Assembly: GCF_014805625.2 (NCBI RefSeq)
Contig: NW_023998415.1
Coordinates: 48,100,183-48,164,182 of the forward strand
From: Glossina fuscipes
Lineage: Eukaryota; Arthropoda; Insecta; Diptera; Glossinidae
Length of the DNA stretch: 64,000 bases
Reading direction: 5' to 3'
Positions 36,981 to 50,700 of the stretch are shown here, piece by piece. How positions within the stretch are numbered: position 1 is the stretch's first letter; each line of letters opens with the position of its first letter. Under the pieces are notes generated by a model that saw only the letters and a program-made list of their open reading frames with translations, did no database searches and had not been told where the DNA came from. Made by a program: the position numbers and the translations under genes.

Positions 36981-39900
36981 TTAGTAAAGTTTCTTCCATG
37001 GCATAATTTCGCAAGAGCGTAGAATATGTTTTCCAAATAAATAATCTTTCAATTTATTTATAAGATAGAACGATAAGCCAAAGAATGAAACAAAATATAA
37101 CCAAAATTGACTTAATCTTTCCCATACGCTCACATGGTAGCGAACGCTCGCCTGTCCAATATCCAAATGCAGTTGGACAGTCAAGCCGAGTTCTGGTGGA
37201 CATGCCTCATAGTTAGTGCTTAATAATTTCAATTGAAAGTAACCCGGTTGAAGTTCCAATTGTTGTAGCAAAAATGATGCCCGATATTGTTGAAAGTCGC
37301 TTCTACTTTGCGGATTTATTAAGATGGTGTTAAATTGCGATCGAATATTTTGTCCTAAATACGGACACACAAATTCAATGTTCTGTTTCAGAAATAGTTC
37401 GGCATTAATTGTTACAATTCCGCTGCGAAATTGATTTGTCGAAGGTACATCGATGTGTGCGATCAAAATCGCTGGCGGGGATAAACTACATTTGTGCTGA
37501 AAATAGGGCGGGGAGAGAGGGAGGGAAGATATTAAGATTGAAATCAATAAGAATTGAGATGATTCTTCAGTAACCATCCATTAATTATTTCTAGGGGGAA
37601 TAGTTGACGTCATTTCTTGCATCCGTTTTGGGCGAACTCACGTAGAAAATCGATTAAAATACACGATTGAACTCGCGAAAGTTTCGTGAAATTTGTAAAT
37701 ATTATTTATCGAAATTCGACTTAGCTTTCATAAGTATTAGATAGTCCAGAATTTCTTGCGGTCAAAATTGGCGTAAAACTGGCGTTTAAAATATATATAG
37801 TCATGTAGAGCGGACTTATGTTTAAAGTGATCGGTTATGTTATGGTGCAGTAGACGTAAGTAAGTATCGCGGGAATAATTTACCCTGGCATATTTGACGC
37901 ATGTCAGCATTTCCGATCCAATTCCAAAAAAGTAGTTTTAAAAGGCCGACTGACTACTTACTAGTAACTTACCTCATATCGCCTAATACAAATTCAAGAT
38001 AAATACAACAACAAAATTATAACTTGGATGGATTAAAATGTGAGCGGGCATGGCCCAAATTTAGCTGAGGATCTTCTTACTTTTCACCTACGTTCATCGT
38101 AAATTGCTAAAGTACTTTATGAAAGTTAACTTTCCCTGAAAATTTGTGTATGTGAACAGCGGTTTGGAAGAATAGATCTACATGGTATAAATTTGTTGTT
38201 TGCAATTAATTTCCGTGAATTGATTCTTATGAGCCAACCTTCATCATAATATATTAAAAATAAGATAATTTTATCATATAAAGATTTATTTCTCGTAGGA
38301 ACTGTGAAGGGGTTTAAAAAGCTAAGCCATCTGATTGCAATCAATTGCACATCACTTTCGAAGATTCGAAATACTATTATTATTCAGCATTTTTGTCTGC
38401 AAAGAGATATTTTCATCGAACGGCCTTCCCGGAAAAAGGCGCCATAATGAAAATGCCATGATCCAATACGTTTAAATAGGATTCGTCTTTGGATAGAATT
38501 ACAGAAGCAACGTATCAAAATTCGTCAAAGGGAGTACAACCTGGACAGACATCCATTTATGATTTTCAGCTATGCTTAATCGGTCAATATAATAAAAGTC
38601 GAGATTATTTTAAGTCCTTCTCTATATATAATACATTCCGTTTAAATTCATTAAAGATTTGAAAAATTTTCATACCAAAGATTTCAATACATTTTAATCA
38701 TTATTCTAAGAGCCATGTCGCATGCAGAGCTGAATTTTATTTCAAACAGTTACTTGCGTTTTACTCTCACTCACGCAATTGACGGAAAACTTTTGTAAAA
38801 GTATTCGATACTTGGAACTCGTTTCAGGTCGTATGCAGCTAGCTCTCTTACGTGCTCTATTTATTTTTGAATGTGGCTTTTGTTCAACTGCAACGAACGT
38901 AACCTCAAAAATATTTCAACAATTTTCAGTTACTTAAAAAATGCGGATTTTCAAGAAATCATTTCCTGATTGAATTTTAAATCCCTCCATCAAGTGATTG
39001 CCTACCTATTAAACTAAATTTACGCCTCGAATTTCCACCAATTTTAATATATTTATAAAATTGTGCGTTTTCAAAATTTTCAGAATTTTTTCTTAATCCA
39101 TTTCCTTGTTTCGGTCATAATTCTTTTGCAAAGCGATCCCTTTTCCCGTCAACTTATGTTTGCTTATTCAGATGTAGGAATAACGTGGCATTAAAATGCC
39201 CCCGAAAGTGTATCGGACATTTTTCTATATATGATTACGAACGAGTCCGTGCCATTAACGCTGCCCGGTTTTCAATGAGTTGCCTTATAGACTAACGTCT
39301 CGTATGAATTTAATGCATACAATTTCAATCTTACTTTTCTTCTTAACTATCCCGTTGATTTCTTAGTATAACATTTTTCATTGTAGGCCTTGCGATCCAT
39401 CTGTCCATCGTATATACGTATATATATATGGATACGTAAACGATAAGGTAATGGCCAATAAATTCAAATTTGCCTAAGTAGATTGGATTGCACAAGAAAA
39501 TCTTCGTCACATTCCGAAATACTGCAATGAAACTCACCTTTAATTTGGCTTGCATCACTAAAATCCATTCCAAGCTAGTTAGATTACGTTGCAAAGAATC
39601 GATTTTCTGTAGAAAGTGTACGCGGTCTGGTATGCCATCCTTATCGAAATCATTCGTCCAATACTAAATAAAAAAACCGTTTCAATTTATTTGCTTAACA
39701 TGTTTTCACAAAAATTTCCGGCTAACCTTTAGACAGTCACATTTATCATTGAGAATTTCATTTAGTTTGGGATAAGTGCTGCACAAGTGAAAATTTGCAA
39801 AAATATTTTTAGTTTTCCAACTTTTGTCATAATTCGTCGTTTTTGCCATAAAAACGGATTTATATTCAAATTCCATGCGTGGCTTCTCGTAGACTACACT

Positions 39901-40053
39901 TGCTTCCATATGAGGATTTAGAAGTGATATCAAAAATATCGGTATCATAAGCGAAAGTAAGAACAAACTTATGACAATAATGCTGGCTCCAGAGCATAAT
40001 CTATTCTTATAAATAATAACGGTATTTTTGGTATGCAACGGTATAAACTTCAT
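36981..40053 (-). CDS. Tmem231: TMEM231, ciliary transition-zone protein
   Basis: Three coding exons with GT/AG borders: 40053-39727, 39663-39538 and 37496-36981 (stop). They are all in phase 0 and give 322 residues, against 316 in human TMEM231. The N terminus is short, followed by a membrane segment at about 23-45 (SIIVISLFLLSLMIPIFLI). A large extracytoplasmic domain follows, with YWTNDFDKDGIPDRVHF corresponding to the conserved Asp-x-Asp-Gly-x-x-Asp stretch of the family. A second membrane segment lies at about 280-298 (QFWLYFVSFFGLSFYLI), followed by a basic tail. TMEM231 belongs to the MKS/B9 complex at the transition zone of cilia and controls membrane protein entry; in flies, cilia occur in sensory neurons and sperm. 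Intron 2 is 2 kb; no other exon was needed to complete the alignment. Convergent with Ndfip. Confidence 0.88.
37497..39537. other. Tmem231 intron 2
   Basis: No exon, RNA gene or clear transposon recognised in this 2-kb intron. Confidence 0.5.
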
Positions 40054-40659
40054 TTTCCCTTCTTTTTTTTTTTTTTTTTTTTTGCAAATTAATTTTAGTA
40101 TAAATTAGTTGCGGACATATTTCATGGCTTTTCTTTGCGTTGATTTTTTGTTGAAAATTCCGTTGCCATGGTTTTCAATCATAGACTACTTTGAAAAACA
40201 CGTTCACTGTCAGATGTTTCGAAAAGGAAAGGCAGCGAAGGCGAATAAATAATCATATAACTGAAAATCTTTCAGCTTTCATGGTCAGCTGTTTAGCAAA
40301 AACAGCTTGAAATGGAAGGGCGAGTTAAAGAGAAAGAGAAGTTTTTCATGCGTGATTTGTTGTTTGCTTGAAATACGGAAAAATGAGATAACATAAACAT
40401 CAAAATAGTCAAATAAGGCAAAACTGTTCTTCGAAACTCTTTCCGCTTTCATTAGCCTTCTATTGTTTTACTTTACAACCGGAAGTAGCGCGTAGGCGCT
40501 ATAACGGAGAAATAAGAAAAAGTCATCATCAATAGGATTGTGGAGGAGAAGTTCACCAGATGAGTAAAAGTATCAAGTGATGCGACAGGAAGAGGAACAA
40601 AGGCAAGGACGAGAATTTGAAGTAGTGCTAATATAGGATCGAGTTGGCTTTATAATGCT
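40054..40659. other. Tmem231 upstream region
   Basis: A T run lies directly before the ATG (40063-40083). No other feature recognised. Confidence 0.4.
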
Positions 40660-41085
40660 TCCCTGGCAACTCATGCAACGTGTAGTCGCGCCTTTGTCAT
40701 TGCAAGAGGGGAACTTATACGTCTGCTAATCGCTATTGCTGGTCTTTCTTGCAATAATATATCGTTCAATTTGATCAATTGATATCGGTTGACATCTGCG
40801 ATAACAGTTTCATTCGGTTTTGGTAGCTCGTAATAGCAGTACAGTTTGCCGAACCCACCATACACCGCACAGAAAAGCTTTATGGCGCATGATTATTCCG
40901 CTTCGGTGTCGATAAGGATGGCTCTCCGCGAGCCATGCGCTTAGAATTGTCGTAAAATATCCACTTCGTACAAATAGGTCTTGCAAGCCATTCTTTAAAC
41001 CAAATAACAAAAGCAATGAATATCGAAAAGCCAATTTTGAGCCATTTCCAGGATTAGCGCTTATATACACTGAATAACTCATCTG
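40660..41085 (-). pseudogene. Mariner transposase relic, copy 7
   Basis: Two overlapping minus-strand frames give the central part of a mariner transposase: KAFLCGVWWVRQ (usual MLCIWWD) and NRYQLIKLNDILLQERPAIA, followed by ARLHVA (usual HDNARPHVA, where the second catalytic Asp lies). A frameshift is needed to join them and the Asp region is altered. Confidence 0.7.
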
Positions 41086-41254
41086 TTATTTTATGTGGAG
41101 AACGGTCAAAATCATCGACTTTAACCATTGCTTACATATATACTTTGCATTATTTTATCATATTCGCCAATAGATGTCGCCGATCGAAATACATGCTAGC
41201 ATCTATTAGATTACTTTTGGAATAAAATTTTATTCCTCGTGTTTTTTTCATGCT

Positions 41255-41900
41255 ATGAACACTTATTTTATTCGGCAGAGAGCGGATTCGCGTATACTAC
41301 GACAACCAAGCCCACTTAAATTCCTTAAGGGGCGAATGAAAACATCTAGGCTGATGTTGGAGTGCCTTCGAACACTGAATGCGCTAGTTAGGCACAATGA
41401 TACGGATTTCAATTGGGCACCCGGACATTCGGGTGTTGAGGGCATCGAAAGGGCTGACAGTGTAGTCAACTGGGGAGCCCGAGTGGCGTGGCAAGAAGCC
41501 ACTTTAATGGGCAAAGAATAAAGCGGACTATCGTTGGAAGCAATTTGCAGGAAAACGGCAGGTAAAAAGATTCATAAAATATTCCGGTGGGGCTCACAAA
41601 CTATTGGAATTAAGACGAAGCGACCTATGTTTAGTCATCGGCTTTTACACGGGTCATAATTTCGCCAGATACCATCTGAAAAACATGGGTATGTTTCATA
41701 CCGATTCATGCAGATTCTGCCAAGGGACGACTGAAATATGCCATCATATTTTTTGTGAATGTGAGGCCAACTGCAGAATCAGGCAACAAGTGACCGACGA
41801 GCATTTTACTATGCCGGATACGGTATGGTGTTTCGATCCAAACAAGGTTGCAGAGGGACATGGGCGAGTACAATAGATCTTCTAGTGTCTCAGTACGCCT
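41255..41900 (+). pseudogene. Non-LTR retrotransposon RNase H and C-terminal relic
   Basis: The frame at 41255-41518 contains NWAPGHSGVEGIERADSVVN, the RNase H signature of LOA/Jockey-type LINEs, with Asp of the RAD motif retained. After a stop, 41604-41876 gives TGHNFARYHLKNMGM and a CCHC-like end CRFCQGTTEICHHIFCECEA. This tail is typical of the RNase H end of LOA-like elements. The upstream RT is missing, as in a 5'-truncated insertion, and it is a different element from the relic at 16.5-19.2 kb. Confidence 0.75.
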
Positions 41901-44741
41901 TGCCCACGCAATTAATAATAGTAATTATTTTATTATGTTCTTTCTTTCTTATAATCATTGCTTGAATTCAGTTTAATGAGATAATTGGATTGTTTCCTTA
42001 TCGCATTTACTTGAGATTCATATAATTTGAGAAAAATGCGCAGGTGCAACAGGACAAACTGTTTCCTCACATTGTGTGCTTATCCTTCTCGTTTAGTACC
42101 GAGGTAATTAATCCTTGCCCACACACGCAATATGAATAAATGAGAATAAAGAAAACATAAATAGATAAATAAATGAATAAATAAAAGCAAAAAACGAAGA
42201 AGGCGAGGAATACTTGTTTACACATTTCCGGTTTTCATATAGTAAAAGTTTTAACAGCATAATCGTATTTTTACTTAAATTAAAAAGAGCTTAATTAAAA
42301 GCTTCTGTATTCAAACGAGTAAAACTTTATTTTAATTAAGTTCGTTTTGATCATTCGCTGCTACAAATAAAGAAACCGAACTAACCGACTGCGGCATTAA
42401 CAACGATCATCTCAAAGAAGATAAGTAAGCAAGCGAACAAGTAAATCGTGGCGGTTAAAATTACAATTTATACTTCTATTAGATAAACACAATTACTGAT
42501 GCATTCACGTATACACAGCCGATTAGCACATACCAATAATAATCCACGCAGTGATAGTGAAAGAAAGATCCATTCTCCATAACTAGTTACTTTTATTAAA
42601 AAAAAACAAAACAAAAAACAAAAAAAAAAAGAAATCTTATAAATAATAAAAAAGAAGAAGAAAAAGATAAAAGTACATGCAAAAGTTAAAATCGAAAAAA
42701 AAAATAATAATAATAATAATTGAAGGAAATAAATAAACGAAAATAAATACAAGAATTCCCTTTCCTTTGTTGAAAGTTGAACAAAAATAAAAAAAAAAAT
42801 AATTAAAAATAAAAAAATTTAGATGACTGAGTTGAACGATATATTTGAAGACGGGAAACTAAACTGTAAAACAGAAACCGGATTGATATAAGGCATCAAA
42901 TAATGAACAGTCAATAGACCGATGAATTTTTGCGCTTGCTAAATATTAAAAAAAAAAATATATATATATTTATATATATATATATATATATATATAAGTA
43001 AATAGAAAAAAAAATTAATATCAATTAAACTCAAGCAAATGATGAGAATAATAACTTCAACTAAAAGGCTAAAGGAAGCGTAACGAAAATTAAAATTATT
43101 ATTAAGAGAGAAGAGTTTGCCAATTGATCAGTGCGATCGTGGCCGGGATACAATTTGTAAATATTGAAAATAAAAAAAAAAAAGGAATAAATAAACAAAT
43201 ATATGTAAGAAAATCACATCAAAAAATTGACATCTCTTAAAGCGCATTCTGTTTCTTAACGTTATAGGACAAATATATAGTACTTAAGAGCGAAGATGAT
43301 AAGATTTAGTATAAGAGCCATATTTTAGTTTAGAATTCATGTCTGATTTTTACGATTACGAACTCATAAATATGGCTAAAGTTAACTTGTTCGCTAAGTT
43401 CGGCGAACTTTAACGGTAATGCAAATGTGAGAAAACTTTGCGCATTGATCTATTTTCCAATCACTCCAAAAAAATGAGTCCTTTAAGAATTTAAAAATAA
43501 AAGGAAAGCAAGAACTAGATATCACGCATGTGAATCCCTTGAAACTTTTAATAAACTCACTCATCGATCTTCATAGTTCTCTAAAAATAAAGGGAATAAC
43601 GTGAACTAGATATTGCCTCACGCATATCAATCACTTGAGATTTTTAATGAACTCTCTCCTCGATCTTAATAATTCCCCCCACAGCTTTCTGTTTCGTGTC
43701 TTTTACAAATTTTCCGTCAGGAGGGTTATGGAAAACTTGTTCGCATTAAAGGGGGCGATTAGAGAGAGTCTCTTGTTCCATAAAGTAAATGATCTTAAAT
43801 TTCGATAATCTGAGCATTCGTTATAGAAATCAAGAAAAATCGTTCTCCAAATTATTTGATCCTGTATCTGTTAATGATGAAATTTTCGCGCATTATAAGC
43901 TTTCCATTAATATTTATTATATATGGTCTTGGACACATAAATAGAAATGAAAAAAAAAAAATTTTGAACACAAAAAATTCTTTACTTTAAATAAAACATA
44001 TTTGAATTTTCGATAAAATAATTTAAAAATTTTTACATAATATGCTTAGATATTTAGAACATGGAATAACTAAAAAATTTCATACCTGCACATATAAGAA
44101 TAAAATTCTAAAAATTATATAATTAAATATTTGTTTACATATATATATATATTTTTTTAAATTTTAATTTTCAATTTGTACTATTTATGTGTTCGTGGCT
44201 GTACTATATATACCGTCACATTCTCAATTAACCATTATTTGTTGTATTTGCTTCGTTTATTAAACTTGAAATTAACCGGTTCTTGCATTTGGAATTGAAA
44301 AATGAATGAGATTCACGCGTAGACATATAAAATATAAATAAATATTGAAAGACTGATATAATCTCTCAAAACTTCATAATTGCTACATACGTTTACAAAT
44401 AGCGAAAATCGTTTTTCAAACTTGACACCGATACTTATTATGCCCATGTAAATATGTTAAGTAAGAGTGGACCTTGGTTAGTTCATTTATTTGTTTGTCA
44501 CAATTTCAAAAATCCAAAGATTCATCATGAGCTACTCCTCCAACTATATATATATATATTTTTTTTTTTTTCGTCTTCTTCTTCTTCTTCTTTGTTACAT
44601 ATCAAGAAAATATTGAAAAAATTCTCAATTATAATAATAAGCGAATGAATAAAATGTAATGGTGTATGGTGACACAGTTTGAAAAAGGTTCCAATATTAA
44701 TTCCTCATCATATAATTACGAAAATTGTGATTTATTGAAAA
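41901..44741. other. AT-rich intergenic DNA before foi
   Basis: No gene. Long A-rich runs at 42596-42750 create artefact frames on the minus strand, and (TA)n is at 42959-42997. A two-copy tandem duplication of about 90 bases is at 43493-43680. foi leader exons may lie here but could not be fixed. Confidence 0.5.
43493..43680 (+). repeat. Diverged two-copy tandem duplication
   Basis: Both units run AAAAATAAA(A/G)GGAA..., GAACTAGATAT, CACGCAT, then CTTGA, TTTTTAAT/TTTTAATAA, GAACTC/AAACTC and TCGATCTT. The second unit starts near 43583. Confidence 0.6.
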
Positions 44742-47700
44742 ATGGCCTTATCGAGGACAAGTTTAATGTCAATTCTATCTCTTGCTTGTATTCTATTTAT
44801 GAATACAATGAATATTAAAGCTTCTACCGAATATAATCGTTATTTAGCTCATATATTTCAAAAGTATGGTGATGGTGGCACCATGACATTCGAGGTAAGT
44901 TTTTTTCTTCTTTACAATAACAAAAATAAAAAATTTGAAATCAGATTTTATTTTGCAAATAAAAAATTCCCCTTATTTTTTGAACACACTTTTTTTATAA
45001 TTTATGCCGCATCCGCTGCATATTTTTATGCAATTCAAATATTTAATATGTTAGGCTATATATGTCACCATTGTGTTTATAATATTTTTATAAGAAAATT
45101 GTATTCATGTTGAAGCGTTGATGCATTTATTCAACACGTCAAGCCTTACACTTTAGTTAATTATGGGAAAGTCAATATTCCGATAAAAGGTATCTTTAAT
45201 CTACGCCTTTATATCTGCTTTATATACATTCAAGCTTAAGTTTAGTCCGACAAGTCGTATAGATCGTTTCACTCTTCCAACTGTATTGAACTCGCTTGTC
45301 CGCTTTCGCATATCCAATATACTTTCAAAACTTCTTCACTGAGAGATTGAGATGTTCCTCTTTATTTTGCATATTTGGAAAAAGCGGAAATATTGATTCT
45401 TGGCTAAGAATGGTTTCCTGGGGCAAGCATCCATCAGCATATGTAAAACTAATTGCAAAGCAGGGGTGGGCAACTGTTCTCATCAATGGGCCAATTTGAA
45501 GTTTCCGTTTCCAGGGGCGGACGACAGAAGAGATTGCATGGAAAATTTTTGTTATCATCATTTAATAAAATGAATACAATAAGCTTATCATGTACTCACA
45601 CTCCAGTGTGATGGATTAAACTGGGGGAATGTTTCCGATTTATCATGACATCATGGCATTAGCAATTCGAACAAGTGATTCTAAATTTTCATTTGTTATT
45701 CTAGAATTGATTTTGCTCTTTGTATGCAATCTAAAGAATGACATATATTTTCATGCAATATCCAGAATATTTCGAAGGATCTCTCGATTTAAAGAAGCAT
45801 AAAATCTCAGTATTGCTTTTTTAGTAAATTGTCTCATCTGCGTATTGGATCGTTGTAACATTAAAGGCAAATGGTAGACTTACTAGTAAAAGATCGTAAG
45901 ACATATATTTTTTTTTTTTGAAAATCGTCAAATCTTTGAAGAAAACTCTTTGAATAAATGAATTTTATTATGATCTTATCATTGTTTCTTAAAGTTGGGA
46001 AGTGAAGCAATTGTTACTTTTGAAAAAATGTTGTGATAATAATTTTAATAATCTCGTAAATGTTGCATACATGTCATCCCTTGTCTTGTTCTGAGAAATT
46101 CAATTCATTTAATTTTCCAAAGTCATTCTTTAATTTTCCAAAGTCTACGACTTCATCCAGCAAATTATGGAAGCATCTTAACACTTTTGAATAAACTTGG
46201 CAAGGAATATTAATGTCATCACTTGCAGTATTTCTTAATATATGACACAATCACACAGGAGTAGCCGAGTAGGAAAGAATCACGACCACGGATTCCAGTC
46301 TCAGTATGGTAGAGTGAGTGCTAAGTCGGTAAAGGTGCATAACACTTCATTCACTGGACTGCGGCCACCACTTTGATGCCTTTCTCTTTCCTCATTTCTT
46401 TCTAGCTGTCAACGTGTTACGTGAATAGGAGACATCTTCTGAGTAAAAAAAAAAAAAAAATGTAAAAAATATTATTAATTATTTCTTTTTCCTGAATTCG
46501 CTTCATTTGTTCAATGATTCGTTTTAATAGTCCCTTTTTATACCCTACGTCACTTGTCGTGCAGGGTATATTTATTTATTGCGGTCGTACATAACACATA
46601 GAAGGGCTTACCATAGAGCCACCTTTTATTATACCGATTGATTCAGAATCATAACCTGAATTGATCTAAGCCTGGCTGTCTGTCTGTCCGTTTGTGACGT
46701 GTTTTGACTTAAGGACGAACGCTATTGGAAATGGTTCGGATCGATTTAGTTTTTCGACCGCTCCTCATATAACGACCTATTCCGCAATGCCGTTATATTG
46801 AAAAAAATTGTCATTTTCGAAATCTCTCGGCAAAAGTGGTTAAGTAGTAGTATTTCGACATTCCAAATTGGTAGAAAACTTTGGGTCAGCTGGAGCAATT
46901 TTGAACCCCCTCTCACACAACGTAAAATAAGAAAATTAATTGTACCAAATTTGGACCTACTCGGCCTATTTTTTGGATCCTACCCCATTAAGGATTTTCA
47001 CGAAAATTGATCCTTTGTAGATCAGAAAAGTAAAAGTTTTAATATCTAGTGATAAGAATTGAGCCATAGTAGTAATTTCATACAATAATGAAGTCTACAA
47101 AACTTGGACCATCTACGCTTATTTTTGGATCCTGCTCTATGTCAGGATTAAACTCCTGCTACAGTAGGTTGCGTTTTGGGCCAGCTTCCCCATAAATACG
47201 CTCTTGAAAAATTTGTCTTTATTTAGAAACAAGATATAGTTTTTGTGTCCTATAGTAAAACTAAGAATTGTGTTAGACAATATGGTATAGTGTGGTTAAT
47301 GGTCGGATTTGCCTGATTGTAACCGTCTTATTTGTCTCTTTTTTATAGGCAAGTGAACACGAGAAAACACGTAAACAGATTTCCCAAATGCACAGCAGAA
47401 ACAATTGATTTGCAGAATTGCCATATGTGAGAAAACTGAATCATTTGAAACTTTAAATAAAATGAATCGGCGGTTGGCCATTCCTGATTTAGAGCGTTCT
47501 AAAAAAATAAAGTAAACATTCTATTAAACTGTCACCTATATATGACACAGTGGGAGCGAAAGAGTTGAAATTTAATTATTAAGTGTTTGCAAAAATTTTG
47601 ATCACCTTTTCACTTGAAAAAAGCAGTTATTGTAGGAAAATGGTATAATGTATATTAATCTTCTTCTACAGTACTTTGCAATATATTTTGGCAACACGAC

Positions 47701-50700
47701 GACATAAAGTCGAAAGAAATGATATTGGTTTGACAGTGTTTCTCCGCATAAACACATTTTCGCAATTCTTCAACTTTGCGCTATCCTGCACCGATCTGAA
47801 GAACGGTAACCAGGAGGCGCAAATGCTTCCCATTCGAGTTTCAGCAGTGTACCCTGGACAGCTTTTGCAACAAGTGGCCGAAAAATGGCATTTGCAGTCA
47901 ATTCGTGTATGCCACTTTTGAAGTGTTGCGAGCAGCATCACCATAAGCCGGCAGTAGATTTCTTCAAACAAAAACCAAAAGGATTGCATTTATACTGAAT
48001 AAATCAATAATATTAGAGCGAGTCTGTTATCTTAGGTAGAGGAAGGTCAATACCATCGAATTCAACCGTTATGTAAACTGGTATTTGCCATTTTTCTTAT
48101 CACTTTTACCTGTAGAAAGAAGTCGCCGACTAAAATTTTTGCAAACACCTGATATAATCAAATCACCGGAAATCGGTCTAAAAAGGGACAGAATGACGAC
48201 AAAAGACGAACTTTAATTTGCATCATTTTTCACAATGTCTGGGGCTACTACGTCAAACGAGTCCAATCCATATAAAGTAACATAAGTCCTCACCATATAA
48301 CTGCTTTTTCTATGGGAAAAATTTTTATATTTATATTTTTAATATTTTAAAGAAATTAAGCGATAAAAGCAATTGGACATTAAAAGCTTTCCGATATCAA
48401 ATATGGACTACGTCAGTTTAAGTGATGTAAGGTAAAGTATTTACGAATCGACCTTACGACCGACTACATATCACGTTTTTACTTGTTCTTTTGGCGTTAC
48501 TAGGTCCGCTAAAGGGACAAATAAAATATTCAAAATTTTTAATTTAAATTTTGATCGCTTTATTTCGAATATCAAAAGCGAGATGGCAGAATGTGTGTGC
48601 ATCGTTATGTAAAGTGCTATAAAGGGGACAACAAACTTTATATGCCTCTTGTCGTGTTTTGTATATATTTCATCATATGCTAATGGTTTGATGTGTAGAT
48701 GTGAAATTCATTATTTCGTAATTTCGTTTTGCTGGTTAAAATTACTGTAGAGTTTTCACACATATATATATATACATATTTATATATGCGTATGCATGGG
48801 CAGAGAGATTAAAGTTATTATCTATTTATCTTAAAGTCAACATTTGTATAATATACGTAGGCATGTATGTATTATACATTTGTATGATTGTTTACTGCCT
48901 AAAAAAATCATTATTACGCTTAAAGACCGACTTCTGCACTTCTACTTTAATCACTTGACAAGGAATTAGTGTACAAAAATTTTCATCTTTGCATTTCCTC
49001 TGTATTCTCGAACAACTTTAAAAGTTAAATGCGAGACGCAATTGATTCAGCAAAAGTAAGAACAGCGAGAAATTGTATTCTTTTGTCTACAGCCATGAAC
49101 CTATAAATAGCACAAATTTAAACTAAAACAAGTAAAAACATATAGCCGGTCAACGCCGGCCGACAATTCACTACCCTACTCCACATTGTCAAACACAATT
49201 CTTATTATAGAGCACAAAAGTTATATCTTGCAGTATAAGTTTAGTCCTTACATAAGGCAGGATCGAAAAATAAGCGTAGATGGTCCAAAATTTTTGTAGA
49301 GTTCATAACTATATGAAATTACAATTATGGGTCAATTTTCATCACCACATATTAAAACTTTGACTTTTTTTCGCTACAAAGGATCGATTTCTATGAAAAC
49401 CTTTATTAGGGTACGATCCAAAAAATAGGCCGAGTAGGTCCAAATTTGGTACAATTAATTTTCTTATTTTACGTTGTGTGAGAGGGGGTTGTCAAAATTG
49501 CTCCATCCGATCCAAAGTTTTCACACCAATTTGGAATGTCGAAATACTACTACTTAACCACTTTTGCCGAGAAATTTTGAAAATTACAATTTTTTTCAAT
49601 ATAACGACATTTCAGAATACGGCGTTATACGGGGAGTGGTTGAAGAAGTGGACAGATTCAAACCATTTTTAATAGCGTTCGTCCTTGGACCAAAACACAT
49701 CAATGTACCAAATTTTACCGAAATATCTCAAAAATTGTGATAAACGGACAGACGGACAGACGGACAGCCAGGCTTAGATCAATTCAGATTATGATTCTGA
49801 ATCAATCGGTATAATAATAGGTGGGTCTGTGTTAAGCCCTTCTGTGCGTTGAATGCGACCGCACTAACTTAATATACCCTGTATCACAAGTGGTGCTAGG
49901 TATAAAAATTAGCAAAAACGTTATAATCGCATAATTCCCAAAAATTTTATTCTTATTGCTAATCATTATAATGAACTAAATATTTCATTAGAAATTTTAT
50001 CTTTATCGTCTGAAGTGCGTTCTAGAGTATGGAAAAAGTATACGCTGAAGTTTGGAAAGATCTCAACAAAGCTAATTTATGACATAATGAGGAGGATACG
50101 TCCGGAGCTTGTCGAAAGCATGGCTCGTAAATGTCAACCAGTACCGCGACAGATATTGAACATTGAATATTAACATAAGTAAAAGATAGTTTACGCTTAT
50201 AATTATTACGATAGTTCACATATATCATTCTTCTCTTGCAGATATGGAGTTTTATACTTGTCCCATATCTGCCACGGCACACTCCTTATAAAAATAAAAA
50301 AAATCTCTAAAATTTTTGCTTTTTCCAAACCTAATGACGACTATAATCTATCGTGATATAAAATCGTGAATGCAAAAAGTGCATCCACTTCATCGTGAGG
50401 TCCAATACCACTTGGGGTACAAATTATATTTAATTCACGCAGTAAAGTTGGTCGATGAAAAATACTCAGAGCTTTCAAGATTTTGGACGCATACTAAATT
50501 GATGTGAAAAGTTTGAATCCGATGAAGTAATTTTTTGAACTCTCATATAATGATTCCTGACAAGGAGTTCTGCTTTCCAATATTTTTATAATGAAAATTA
50601 AATGTACCAACTTTGTTTGATGTAAATCAATTTGTTGAACTACTACATACCATATAAGCTTTACCTTGAAACGTAAGTCTTCATATGGCAATAAAGTCTA

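Noticed and set aside
42468..42752. 94-codon Phe-rich minus-strand frame
   Set aside because: Produced by poly(A) and AAT-rich low complexity DNA.
49478..49672. 64-codon frame as a conserved peptide
   Set aside because: A similar peptide string appears in family B copies in either orientation, but with stops and shifts between copies, so there is no evidence of protein selection.
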